Assembly (NCBI RefSeq): GCF_026151205.1
Contig: NC_087079.1
Coordinates: 3,111,730 to 3,175,729 of the forward strand
Source: Bolinopsis microptera
Taxonomy: Eukaryota; Ctenophora; Tentaculata; Lobata; Bolinopsidae
Length of the DNA: 64,000 nucleotides
Reading direction: 5' to 3'
The translations under genes were made by a program, and so were the position numbers. Positions 36,101 through 45,839 of the stretch are shown piece by piece; the first letter of the stretch is position 1, and each line of letters begins with the position of its first letter. A model generated the notes under the pieces. It searched no databases and had not been told where the DNA came from. It saw only the letters and a program-made list of their open reading frames with translations.

Positions 36101-36610
36101 TTCAATCGAGATGGATCACTTACATTTTCATGATCTGGAAAACAGCATTCCTTTGCCTCTTCTACCACAGTATCAGCGTCCTTTGATGTTGTTTTTAGGC
36201 ATCTTGTACATAGATATTCATCATCGCTTTCACTCAGTTTCTTGTATTCTGTTTTACTGATCTTCAAGCAAGTCCTATGATGCCATGAGTAACATCTTTC
36301 GCACAGCAAGCCATCGTCATACTCAGTCACTTTAAGATCGCATATTGGACAAGTCTCGGTAAGTGTCCTCAAGTCCTTGATTGCTTGAGAGACAGTTTTA
36401 TTTGTTTCTTCTGGGTCTGTACATTGATCTGGATTAGTAAGCTTACTAGAATCGGTATTTTTGTTCTCAACTGATTTAGATCTGGTTTTCATCATTTCCA
36501 ACCCAAAAACGGGGACCACCACTGTTTTCCGAGTCGATTACCAGCAGGAGCTGTAGCTTACCGCTGACAGTCCCTACTGGATGCGGGTCTCCTTAACAGT
36601 AGTGGATCCG
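33200..36610 (-). mobile_element. R2-like retrotransposon insertion, approximate extent
   Basis: The 5' side extends past the ATG to about 36610 with GC-richer sequence unlike the flanking AT-rich DNA. The 3' side is unclear between 33300 and 33100. I could not identify a target-site duplication or a poly-A tail with confidence. Confidence 0.55.
33304..36495 (-). CDS. R2/NeSL-type non-LTR retrotransposon polyprotein with PHD-type finger
   Basis: An intact 1063-codon frame from the ATG at 36495 (upstream codons in frame have no earlier ATG before a stop). N-terminus: a C4HC3 PHD-like finger (CPICDLKVTEYDDGLLC, CYSWHHRTC, CTRC). Middle: reverse transcriptase with motif A VDAENAF (Asp 470), TTQGDPPAM, and the catalytic YADD at 557-560. 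C-terminus: a zinc knuckle CTCGQKYSANHALIC, then RLDIS and FFDVRVF, consistent with the PD-(D/E)XK restriction-like endonuclease that R2-type elements use to nick target DNA. No apurinic-type endonuclease is present. The frame is complete, so the copy is recent and may be active. It lies in the same orientation as MEGF8, upstream of it. Confidence 0.85.
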   Translation of the reverse strand: MMKTRSKSVENKNTDSSKLTNPDQCTDPEETNKTVSQAIKDLRTLTETCPICDLKVTEYDDGLLCERCYSWHHRTCLKISKTEYKKLSESDDEYLCTRCLKTTSKDADTVVEEAKECCFPDHENVSDPSRLKLGPWNSWEVLTKCEEIYGVIVKWKRNIFLLPSGAAGKAFIEEMTKVANNFTSGSAMESVTITLLMIMPSLLLQKPSKRSKAKEHTEVLKRRLVLWQAGKLEELLREGQEIQRRLGKGKHKHGHVERVFTRLMMKGKVSAAMRWIGENATRILEPTPDVIKVLKEKHPKASPASKGSCLSGPARRVEPVIFNSIDGELIRQAAKRVQGAAGPSGMDADAWKRLLCSKQFGKKCEDLCNAIAGIARKLCVRNLDPTLLTSLTACRLVPLDKKPGVRPVGIGEVLRRIIGKTVMTLLQKDLVGATAPIQVCAGLQGGVEAAVHAARDCFEDPETEAIILVDAENAFNLLNREAALNNMNIVCPEVATYITMNTYRMPARLFIAGGDEHLFSEEGTTQGDPPAMGFYACGTIPLIDAGNIERKVTQIWYADDSAAGGKLEEIRKWWDNLFIKGPLFGYNPKSSKTWVIVKPEHEEKARTLFPDVNVTSIGRRYLGSFIGTDQGKEAFIEEKVQEWCRDLKQLSDIASREPQIAYSAYMYGLSKRWNYVCRTTPGVADRLTPLEQVTRDEFIPAIINRLFSCTDEIRNIMALPPRYGGLGIPVMMEMADREYNFSCRATKPLKEAILEQIDNYTEDWRHSKGVKTEITTERNLFYRQKQAEIRQELESTPLAKLMFQLAAEKGASAWLTALPLKEYGYLMNKQQFSDAIALRYNLNLKDCPKTCTCGQKYSANHALICKLGGYVSLRHNSLRDTFAELMRTVKCKGVQTEPVLLPVDGLELPRGTVLGDQARLDISARSIWNASERAFFDVRVFHAPAPSNACKPIPAMYLSHENEKKRCYNARVLEVEKGSFTPLVFSTSGGMGGEAERLVKKLASKMEYHTGQRYSDAVGYIRKRLRFEILRTTVISLRGDRGARKNIVDINSLDLNLEPQGQG

Positions 36611-37250
36611 AATTTGGGATCTGATGGAGTAATCTCGACACCAGAGGGTTTTACAGAATATTTCGTCAAATTCCATCACTCGATTTAAATGAATGTATAT
36701 TATATGAATGTATATTATATGAATGAATATTATATAAATGAATGTATATTATATTTGTGTTATATAGTAGGGAAAAATAGATTTTCCGAGATTTCAGATA
36801 TGGGTCAAATTAGATGCCCTGAAAATTTTGTAAACTTTCAAAGAATTCCATCATAAAATAAGAGCATTTGAGTTAAGAATATATCAGTGCACAAATGATC
36901 TTTGTGAAATTTGGTGTTGTAGGGTTTCAATCCTCGTTTGGACAACTAAGCCACGCAGTTTTAACACATAGTTAATTGTAAACGGTACAAAACACATCAA
37001 GTGCATCCCACTACAGGTAATTTATATGATTTGGTCGTCCAGGACACTTTGCGATTTGAACTATTGACTGCTATGATACTGCGCGGCTGAGATTGTACAC
37101 GTGTGGACGTGTGGTGTCCTGTATCCATGTTATAAGTATTTGTTTTTGTTTGCTGTCGCCTGTGACACATTACATACATGAGGCCCTGTAAAGTAAAGTA
37201 ATGTAAAGTAGTGTAACTGTAATGTACGTTGGAATAATTTAATTAATTAA
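36611..37250. other. Intergenic, AT-rich
   Basis: Holds short tatatgaatg repeats near 36688-36745 and no convincing gene. The 60-codon open frame at 36997-37179 has no recognisable features. Confidence 0.6.
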
Positions 37251-37254
37251 TTAA

Positions 37255-38761
37255 GGCCAGAGGGGGGGGTAAATGGCACTTTTGTAGTTTTTGCATATTT
37301 GATAATAGCTACTGGAGACGAACAAAAAGAAAAAAACCGGATCAAAATCTGACATTGCGCTTCTGAGATATCGCGCGCTCAATTTTGAGGTTTACCTGTA
37401 ATTACATGATAAACTGGAACTTTAAACGGCTGTAACTTTTTTGACCTTTCGATTCCTTAGTTGAGAAACCCGGCCAATCCCTGATCTTGAGATTTGGTAC
37501 AGTGGTTCCTTGGACAATTATCCTCACATCTGGTGCAGCGATTTTTTTTATTTGACTCTGTTCTCAAATTATGAGGTTAACCATGTCAAAAATTCGGAAA
37601 ATTTAATTGGTTAACCTCATAATTCGAGAAACGAGTCAAATAAAAAAAATCGCTGCACCAGATATCTAGATAGTTGTCCAAGGAACCACTGTACCAAATC
37701 TCAATATCAGGGAGTGGCCGGTTTTCTCAACTAAGGAATCGAAAGGTCAAAAAATGTGTTTTGAGATAGATGCAATTTAGTGTTTTCAAAATTTTGAATA
37801 TTCACTGGAATGTATCACAGTTCGTTAGTTAGGACTTTTTATACACTTAATAACGTTTGCTTGATCAGACCTGGCCGTCTCCTAAATGATTTTAGCCACT
37901 TTCAGTAGTTAATGTCCTTGTATTGTAAAAAATGAGGTTAACCAAGACTTCCTGTAAACACTAACTGCTTAGAATTTGGTTGTTAACCTCGCTTTAGACC
38001 ATATAACACTGGGATTGGTTTATCAATATGTTACTATATATGTAGTAAAACATTTGTACAGTATAACGATTAAGTTTTTGAGGTTAACATGTAATTGACT
38101 GGTCAGATATTCAAAAAATGAGAGGTTAACCTCATTTTTTAGCCATTTACGGGTAAAATCTTCTACTAAAATATGGTCAGTTCAAATCACCTTTGTCACG
38201 TGATTATAGTTGTAGGCATTGTGATACCAATAGATACCTCACTTCGATATTGTGGTACATTACATAAGTAAGAATCGTATGTATATTCCCTACGGTACCA
38301 AAATGTGATGGTTAACCTCATTTTTTTCATTTTCTCAAGATAAAAGAAAGTCAATCAACACGTCATCTATTTAGAAATTTGTATACCGTAAACTTACGAT
38401 GAAAATAATAACTCTATCATTTGATCTATTCTCGATATATCTAAAAGAAGAGGTTAACCTCATTTAATCACGTTTGGATATTACTTTTTCTGATAATTAT
38501 GAACCTAAAATTTAGAGTTTACATTTGCTGACCGAAATAACAAAAAATTATGGCGTGTAATAAAATATGAACCTCAATTTTATTAACCTCAATGTTGTAT
38601 AGTCAATTTTGTGAAAATCGGTTAACCTCAATTATAAAATAAAGTTAATCAGCTACAAATATGTGAATAGCAGCAATGTTTTTGTCATCAAAAATTAAAT
38701 CGATTTAGAAAATAATATTTTGGTAGAATTTTTTGACCCCTTACCCCCCCCCCCTCTGGCC
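37255..38761. mobile_element. 1.5-kb non-autonomous DNA transposon flanked by TTAA
   Basis: Ends are inverted: ggccagagggggggg at 37255 and its complement ending cccctctggcc at 38761, each directly flanked by TTAA (37251-37254, 38762-38765). A TTAA duplication is the hallmark of piggyBac-type transposition. There is no transposase frame. Inside is a large hairpin (arms 37438-37582 and 37609-37754) and, from 37571 to about 38640, ten or so copies of the palindromic motif GAGGTTAACCTC or its half AGGTTAAC. Confidence 0.75.
37438..37754. repeat. Inverted repeat, arms of about 145 bp
   Basis: The two arms are near-perfect reverse complements (one end cttttttgacctttcgattc, the other gaatcgaaaggtcaaaaaat) separated by about 26 bp. 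They could form a long hairpin within the TTAA-flanked element. Confidence 0.88.
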
Positions 38762-38765
38762 TTAA

Positions 38766-40940
38766 CTCTCTGCTATGGTAATGGTATTGTATGTAGTCTT
38801 CAGTGTATAAAGCCACGTGATAATGTAAAAATTGAGGATGCCAATTTAACATATTACGGTCGATACACATTTTTAAAAATATATTCAATACAATGAATTG
38901 TACAATATATACATTTATATAAATCGATTAGAATACTTTTGAAAAAGAGTAACAAGCTCAAAATCGCTACTGTCTAATTTCTCCGTAAAAAAGCACAGTA
39001 GCATGAATAGCGTTTGTCAATGTGCATCAAAAATGATTTTAAACGATTCCCTGTTCAATTTTGGTTCCACCGCAACTTAATTAATATTGCAATCAAGCAT
39101 GGGTTATAAACATATTTCATACGTATCAAATTCAATGTGTTTTTTGTGGATAAATATAACTTTTGATTACCTGGGCTATACATTGATTACCTGGGGATTG
39201 GAGGACTTCGCCGCTTCGACGCGCCGCGCGAACTAACATTCTTGCTTCGATCGTCGTCAATACTTGCTCTGCTTCGCAGAGCAACGATCTCGACGGATTG
39301 ACATGTCGTCAATCAACCTGGTATGGGGAATATATGGGTTGACCATTGTTAATGATCTGGCCCGGCGCGCGCTACTTCGTAGCTCGTGCCATCGGGCCAA
39401 CATAACATTTCGAGAAGAAAGCGGCGCGCGCTACTTCGAAGAAATTTAGACGAGTAACATCCGTCAAATATATGGGGTATGGGGACACCGGCCATTATGT
39501 CCAATAATCAGATTAACAATCTCACTCCAGACACTCAGCGCGCAGCTTTTGTAACTTATGTGTCACTTCTTTTTAGTTTGTAGTTCGAGCGTGCTAAATC
39601 ACTCTACAGTCGATCTTCGAGATTGTTCTAAAAGGGTCCCCGACAGTTGAAACCAACTTCAATCGATGTATTTTTGGACGCTGATTCCGAATCACCCCCC
39701 ATGACATAGGGTTAAAATGCTCCCCTGACGATATATTGGCGAAAAACTGTCTTGATCACGTGATATGACCGTATAAGGAAGTTAGTCTAATTTCTCGATA
39801 GGGTTAGGGTTTCAGCATATGCTTTTGTTAAGGATTGGGTTAGGGTTAGGGTTGGGATCAGATATGATTATAGGGTTAAATTTTCGAATAGTCGTTCAGG
39901 ACCAGCTAGAGAAGGGATTGAAAAAGTCACGTGACAGTCGAGTGTAGAGTGATTAATCATCATCCTTTGTAGTTAGCCTGCATTTGTTTTTTATTCTGCG
40001 ATTGATTGTATTAATCAGTAAACGGTCACACTTTACTTTACTTTTATTATTATATGAATGCAATAAAATTTATAATTTACTTCACTCAAATATAATGAAG
40101 ATTCTGCGAAATGATAAGGTTGGCTGAGCGCCGCCCAGTAACGCTTTGCATTGAAAACTCTCTCGATTATTTTTATTTGTGTTCTGTTTATATACTTAAG
40201 GCTTTTGTTTAATTGATGACATTTATATATAAACCCACTTTAAATTTGTACCATTTTGTGATACATGATGTAATTAAAATTAAAATTTTATTTAGTTTTA
40301 AAACAAACAGCGGTGGAAAATGTATTCAGTGCGCGGCTCGGCCCAGTCACGTAACATAATTCAGACAAAAATTCGGCCTAAAATAAATCTTTTCGGAATA
40401 ACTCAAAATCTTTGTATATTTTTTAAATATTTTAGAAAATATGTTCGTGAACAATTTGATTATTAGCCTGGGTTTCCAAAAAAATAAGACTTTTTCTAAT
40501 CTTATTGATATCATAAAATATGATAATATTCAAATAAGTCACCACGAGAATAAAGTGACTTGCCCGAGGATCTACAAACTCCCTGTTACCAACGGATCAA
40601 GAAAACAACAATTTTTATGAAAACAGCAACTTTATTTAGTATCAATTAAAGCAGACAAAAATATATTCATATATATAACTAGCACAAACTTTAGGCCAGA
40701 TATCTTAGGGGACTTGGAGTAGCAAGAGAGTGACTAGAAGGTAGATATATACTTTTTACAAAAATATGTCGAAGGAACAGAGAGTGACCGTAAAGTTTAC
40801 GCACCCACCTGACCCTTGCTTCCTGAATTCTTGGTTAGATAGACATTTATGCAAACATGGTCGTTTATACTCCAAGTCCCTTCGTTAAAAGAAGTAGTAT
40901 TATTTATGTTTGGAGCTAGCTTCATTCAATAATAACGATA
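38766..40940. other. Intergenic stretch with a GC-rich hairpin patch and a possible MITE
   Basis: 39195-39440 is unusually CpG-rich and contains hairpins such as ttgctctgcttcgcagagcaa (shown shorter: gctctg-cttcg-cagagc) and gctacttcgtagc. 39597-39613 (aatcactctacagtcga) and 39938-39954 (tcgagtgtagagtgatt) are imperfect inverted repeats that may bound a 360-bp MITE. 39832-39856 has about three TTAGGG units. No gene seen. Confidence 0.55.
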
Positions 40941-40941
40941 T

Positions 40942-41574
40942 CAAGGTATTTGGTTGGGGAGGTGGTCGTGATGTACTGTACTACTTACGAAGTACTGTAC
41001 ACGATGTTTTCAACCCACGAGTCAGAGAGCAAGCTCTGATGACGGCTCCCAGATGACGTATGCACATGTGGGTGAATCGGTCCGATCAAGTAGTTGGTTG
41101 GGCTGTGATTGTATCGACCATGAGTACCAAGCATGAGCAAGCAGATATTTGAATTGAGTAGATTTCCACTGGTAAGCAATTCGGAAAATCATGGGCCGGC
41201 ATAGTGCTGGGGCGGGTATTATCCGCCAACCTCCGAGTTACATGCCTGGTGCTCTACCGATTGAGCTACCAGCCCTATTCAGCTCAGGAATTTCTTGCAA
41301 GCCTATCAAGCTATCAGTAAGCAATCGTGTTGTTATCTCATATCTGCTGCCATTAGTACACTGCATTGTATGCAGCTGGGATAGTCACTGCCATAATTGT
41401 GAGTGTACACACTGTGTGTAATGTTTTTAATTTAAGGTATTTTGTTGGGGAGGCGGATTATCGTTGTGAAGTACTGTAATGTACTACTCACGAAGTACTG
41501 TACACGATGTTTTCAACCCACGAGTCTGAGAGCAAGCTCAACTGACGGCTCACAGATGACGTTTATGCACATAT
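40942..41574. repeat. Two direct repeats of about 125-140 bp flanking a tRNA-like sequence
   Basis: 40942-41068 and 41434-41574 share aaggtatt, cgaagtactgtacacgatg, ttttcaacccacgagtc and gatgacgt blocks. The 365 bp between them holds a tRNA-like sequence. Confidence 0.75.
41203..41275 (-). tRNA. tRNA-Thr(TGT)-like pseudogene or SINE head
   Basis: On the minus strand a 73-nt cloverleaf can be drawn: acceptor stem GGGCTGG with CCAGCAC (6 of 7 pairs), D arm GCTC-GAGC with a normal A box (TAGCTCAATCGGTAGAGC), anticodon loop CATGTAA (anticodon TGT, Thr), and T stem GGCGG-CCGCC. The anticodon stem has a mismatch and the T loop is ATAATAC rather than TTCRANN, so the B box is broken. Probably a pseudogene or tRNA-derived SINE. 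Confidence 0.6.
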
Positions 41575-42101
41575 TGTAGGTGAAAAATATCAATATATAA
41601 TCAATATCAATATCAATATCAGACTAAACTATCGAATAAATAAATTATCAAATATTAATTATTAATTCGTTCTGATGAAAATGTATAAATCAAGATGTTT
41701 AATAATCAAAACATTACAAGTGGTTAAAAACGCCCAAAATCGATCTGAGAGTTTTTTACCTGGGGACCTCAGGCTATTATGTTCATTAACATCGGCAGAA
41801 TGACAGGCTGAGCGCGGCCCAGTAAAGAGTTTTTCAGTCTATAGTACAATCATGATAGTAAGAGAAATAATAAGAACAAAACAACAGCACTAATCAAATA
41901 TGGTCATATGTATAGCTAGTAGGCTGTATACTTTTCACTCACAAAAATTGCATGGATTGCATCACAAATTAAGTAAAGTAAAATAAAGTAAGCCTGAGTC
42001 GAAATTTAAAATTTAGAGACTCTAATCAATTCAGGAGCTGCATAATAATAATTCAATCCACCGTATTACAACAGTATAAGGAGTTCGTAGGTTCAGCGAT
42101 C

Positions 42102-42215
42102 TGTTCATCATTCAGTACCTCTCTAAGTGACAGACTGAGAGGTGCACAGAAACCCCTGTTCATCATTCAGTACCTCTCTAAGTGACAGACTGAGAGGTGC
42201 ACAGAAACCCCTGAT
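42102..42215 (+). repeat. Two-copy 55-bp tandem duplication
   Basis: The block beginning tgttcatcattcagtacc and ending cacagaaacccc occurs twice in a row. Each copy contains the inverted pair cctctc and gagagg. Confidence 0.9.
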
Positions 42216-44285
42216 AGTGTTTTCAATCAGCAAATTCATTACACCTGCAATATATCGCTCATATAACAACACGATGCATGTTTTCAATTAAATGAGGGGG
42301 ATAATCTAAGGCCAACATCATGATATTCACGAGTACAAGCTGATATCATAAATCATTAAAATGGACAGGTATTAGACAATTTGTAAAAGTAGGCCTTTAA
42401 GATGACCACAAGTCTGCTGTCAAAGCAGCTGGCCTATTAAATTTAACCCTCAATAACGTAATTACCACTTTTATATCCTTGTATCGTATCATTCCATATT
42501 AAAATCAGTAAATTCTATTAAGTCAGAGGACAATAAGTTACACAATCAAACAAATGTATAGAGGTTTATACTCTATGCAGCACGTTACATGCCTGATGAC
42601 ATAGCTTTGATACTTCATGGTACTGACCATCTCAGCAGTAAAAAGTCAGTAAACAAGTCTCCAGTGAGACACTGCTTTTAGAACATCCATGCAGGCTCCA
42701 GTTTGAAACTAAGATATAAGTTTGAAACTAAGATATAAAACTAAGATACAGTGCATACCCCTAGAAACCTGCATCTATCGTATTGCAGTTTCATAGACCA
42801 ATTTGCTACTGAATACCCGCTACTTGCACTATCATAAAATATTTACACAATTTATAATAATATGATAAATTAGTATGTTAGTTGCATAATAGTGTTGAAA
42901 CACCGTTACATTCTCTAAATTTTGCGATTTATATTGTACTGCCTGTATTTACTGTACCGGTTACACACTTTTCTTGGTCCGGTCTACAGTACACAATATA
43001 ATAATCATAGTATTAGCAAATATTTAGAGTTATGTGGTAGTCTGTTAATAAATCTTGTGTTGTCAACAAATTTACAATAATTATATATAAGACGAGACGT
43101 AAGATTTGTATGGGCTATTTAACAAGACGAGATGTAAGATTTGTATGGGTTATGACAAGACGAGATGTAAGATTTGTATGGGTTATGATAAGACGAGACG
43201 TAAGATTTTATGGGCTATGACAAGAATTTTATGTCGGCCGATATCGAATTTCAAGCGCACAGAAGTTTGTAGAATAATACACAAGCTGCATAGTCATCAT
43301 ACGGGAAATTGTATCATACAATGTACTCGTTTAGATAATTAGATAATATGAAGTGCTCGAGTAGAAACAATAAAAGTGGCAAAGTTTTACTGAGTTATGT
43401 ACCATTAAATTCCTTTGTATGGTGCACAGAGACTGTGGTTAGAGATATTTTATATCTTCATACCCTCCCAAACAATCTCTAACAGACGTGTCATGAAAAC
43501 TACTTGCACCCATGTATTCTTTCTTTGTGGCGCCTAATATTTGATTACATCTGATTATTGTCAATTATCAATAAATTTCCATATCATTAGTAATAAAAAC
43601 ACGATACAAGCTACATGGTTGTTAACCGGTAACCATAGCAACAGAGTCTAAACATCACAGGACCCCCTGCACGGCTGTCAACTAGAGAATATATAACAAC
43701 ACGTGACCGGTGACTTATCACGTGACTTATTATACACTTTAATTAGCTAAACATACCACCTGCTTGTGTTTGTTATACTGGGAGCTGCAGAGAGTTCAAC
43801 ATTGAAGTATTGAAACACTTTCTGGGGCTCCAGGGAGATTTACGTGGATTTAAAGTTGTAGCAACATTATTATTGGATTATTATAACGTTTTGGATCTCT
43901 TAGCCGATGATAGAGATCATGTAGACCCAGTTGTTTCAGTGATGATTTGTGCAATGGGAATCTTGTGGTACATTGACACCCATTTATATCTTCCCTAGTT
44001 TAAATGTCAATTTAGTACTATTTGAATGATGAATATTCTGAATATGTTGACGTCACGTGTACATACATGTCTACAAAAGTCGTCAATAAAGATAGCTTCA
44101 TGCTTTTTTTATTTAGCACGATTTCTTATATTGTTCTTCAATTTTATGATATATCATTTCACCTTTGTTATTACAATTTTCATAGATTCCTGAACTTGTG
44201 ATCAATTAATAATAATGTTGGCAGTTGTCCCAATTATGCTGAAATGAAATTACCGGAATACAATTGTTATCATTATTTAGGATCG
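42216..44285. other. Intergenic, with a 33-bp minisatellite
   Basis: About four copies of a 33-bp unit (agacgagatgtaagatttgt core) lie at 43088-43220. A 62-codon frame at 43810-43998 has no ATG at its start and no known motif. Otherwise plain AT-rich sequence. Confidence 0.6.
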
Positions 44286-44597
44286 ATGGACGTTATTAAG
44301 ACTGTTGCTTCTGTTCGAAGAGCTGTAAGTTTCGATTGCAGGGAGGGGTTTTAGCCACACTTTGTAGCTTTAACTATACCCATCTATTCAACTCGAATTG
44401 AAATATTTTGGGATCAATCAGATATTTCGCTAGAAACACATTTTAAATAAATCATATTATTATCTATATTATGTTATTAAACTACATGTACACCTAACTG
44501 TAACCTTTTTCAGAGCCAGAGCTGTATGCCTCGAAAATCTGAGAACTTCATCAAACCTGTTATCCCGAGAAAAATTAATTCGACCAAAGTAACCGAA
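44286..44597 (+). CDS. Two exons of an unrecognised plus-strand gene
   Basis: Exon 44286-44324 starts with ATG (MDVIKTVASVRRA) and ends at a consensus donor gtaagt. Exon 44514-44597 follows a good acceptor (cctttttcag), is open for 28 codons (SQSCMPRKSENF, then IKPVIPRKINSTKVTE) and ends at another gtaagt. Both exons are phase 0 and multiples of three, which is unlikely by chance. A further 23-nt exon at about 44651-44673 before gtatgt is possible. I do not recognise the protein; it is basic and has no membrane segment so far. The next intron would enter the 9-bp array at 44871. Later exons were not found. The first exon could also be internal, because an acceptor-like ttatttag precedes it. 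Confidence 0.5.
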
Positions 44598-44870
44598 GTA
44601 AGTCCACGAATTGATAACATTTTAACAATCTTATCTGGAGTTTGCAAGAAATGAAATTCAGAGGTATGTACTATCTTTTTATTATGATTTACAAACGGAC
44701 ACAATAATATTATAATATCACTATCCGCTGTTAGGGGAGTAGGGGGTGCAACGTATTCTTACCAGTAGGTAACAGTGTCATCTTGTAAATAAAGTAAACT
44801 GTCGCTCTTATTGAAATCCGGGAAATCCCTGTACTCGTCTACAAAAGTTACTTTACATGAGTGACTTACC

Positions 44871-45820
44871 CCTCTACCCCTCTACCCCTCTACCCCTCTA
44901 CCCCTCTACCCCTCTACCCCTCTACCCCTCTACCCCTCTACCCCTCTACCCCTCTACCCCTCTACCCCTCTACCCCTCTACCCCTCTACCCCTCTACCCC
45001 TCTACCCCTCTACCCCTCTACCCCTCTACCCCTCTACCCTCTACCCCTCTACCCCTCTACCCTCTCTACCCCTCTACCCCTCTACCCCTCTACCCCTCTA
45101 CCCCTCTACCTCTCTACCCCTCTACCCTTCTAACCCTCTACCCCTTTACCCCTTTACCCCTCTACCCCTCTACCCCTCTACCCCTCTACCCCTCTACCCC
45201 TCTACTCCTCTACCCCTCTACCCCTCTACCCCTCTACCCTTCTAAACCTCTACCCCTCTACCCCTCTACCCTTCTAACCCTCTACCCCTCTACCCCTCTA
45301 CCAGTCTATCCCTCTACCCCTCTACCCCTCTACCCCTCTTCCCCTCTACCCCTCTACCCCTCTACCAGTCTAATAGTCTACCAGTCTACCCCTCTACCCC
45401 TCTGCCAGTCTACCCCTCTACCAGTCTACCCCTCTACTAGTCTACCAGTCTACCCCTCTACCAATCTACCCCTCTACCAGTCTACCCCTCTACCCCTCTA
45501 CCAGTCTACCCCTCTACCCCTCTACCCCTCTACCCCTCTACCCCTCTACCCCTCTACCCCTCTACCCCTCTACCCCTCTACCCCTCTACCCCTCTACCCC
45601 TCTACCAGTCTACCCCTCTACCCCTCTACCCCTCTACCCCTCTACCCCTCTACCCTTCTAAACCTCTACCCCTTTACCCCTCTACCCCTCTACCCCTCTA
45701 CCCCTCTACCCCTCTACCCCTCTACCCCTCTACCCCTCTACCCCTCTACCCCTCTACCCCTCTACCCCTCTACCCCTCTACCCTTCTAACCCTTTACCCC
45801 TCTACCCCTCTACCCCTGCC
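44871..45820 (+). repeat. 9-bp satellite, CTCTACCCC
   Basis: About 105 copies of CTCTACCCC, with variants taccagtct, tacccttct and tacccttta. Because the unit is a multiple of three, reading frames through it stay open (Tyr-Pro-Ser-Thr-Pro-Leu type) without coding meaning. The minus strand has four G in each unit and could form G-quadruplexes. Confidence 0.95.
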
Positions 45821-45839
45821 CTCTACCCCTGGCATTGGG

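Noticed and set aside
39832-39856. Telomere
   Set aside because: Only about three TTAGGG units, with genes and mobile elements on both sides; an interstitial tract.
43810-43998. 62-codon plus-strand frame
   Set aside because: It starts with TTG, has no upstream splice acceptor I trust and no motif.
44857-45789. 310-codon Pro/Thr/Ser/Leu/Tyr repeat protein
   Set aside because: A 9-bp array stays open by arithmetic; no signal peptide, splice or domain supports it.
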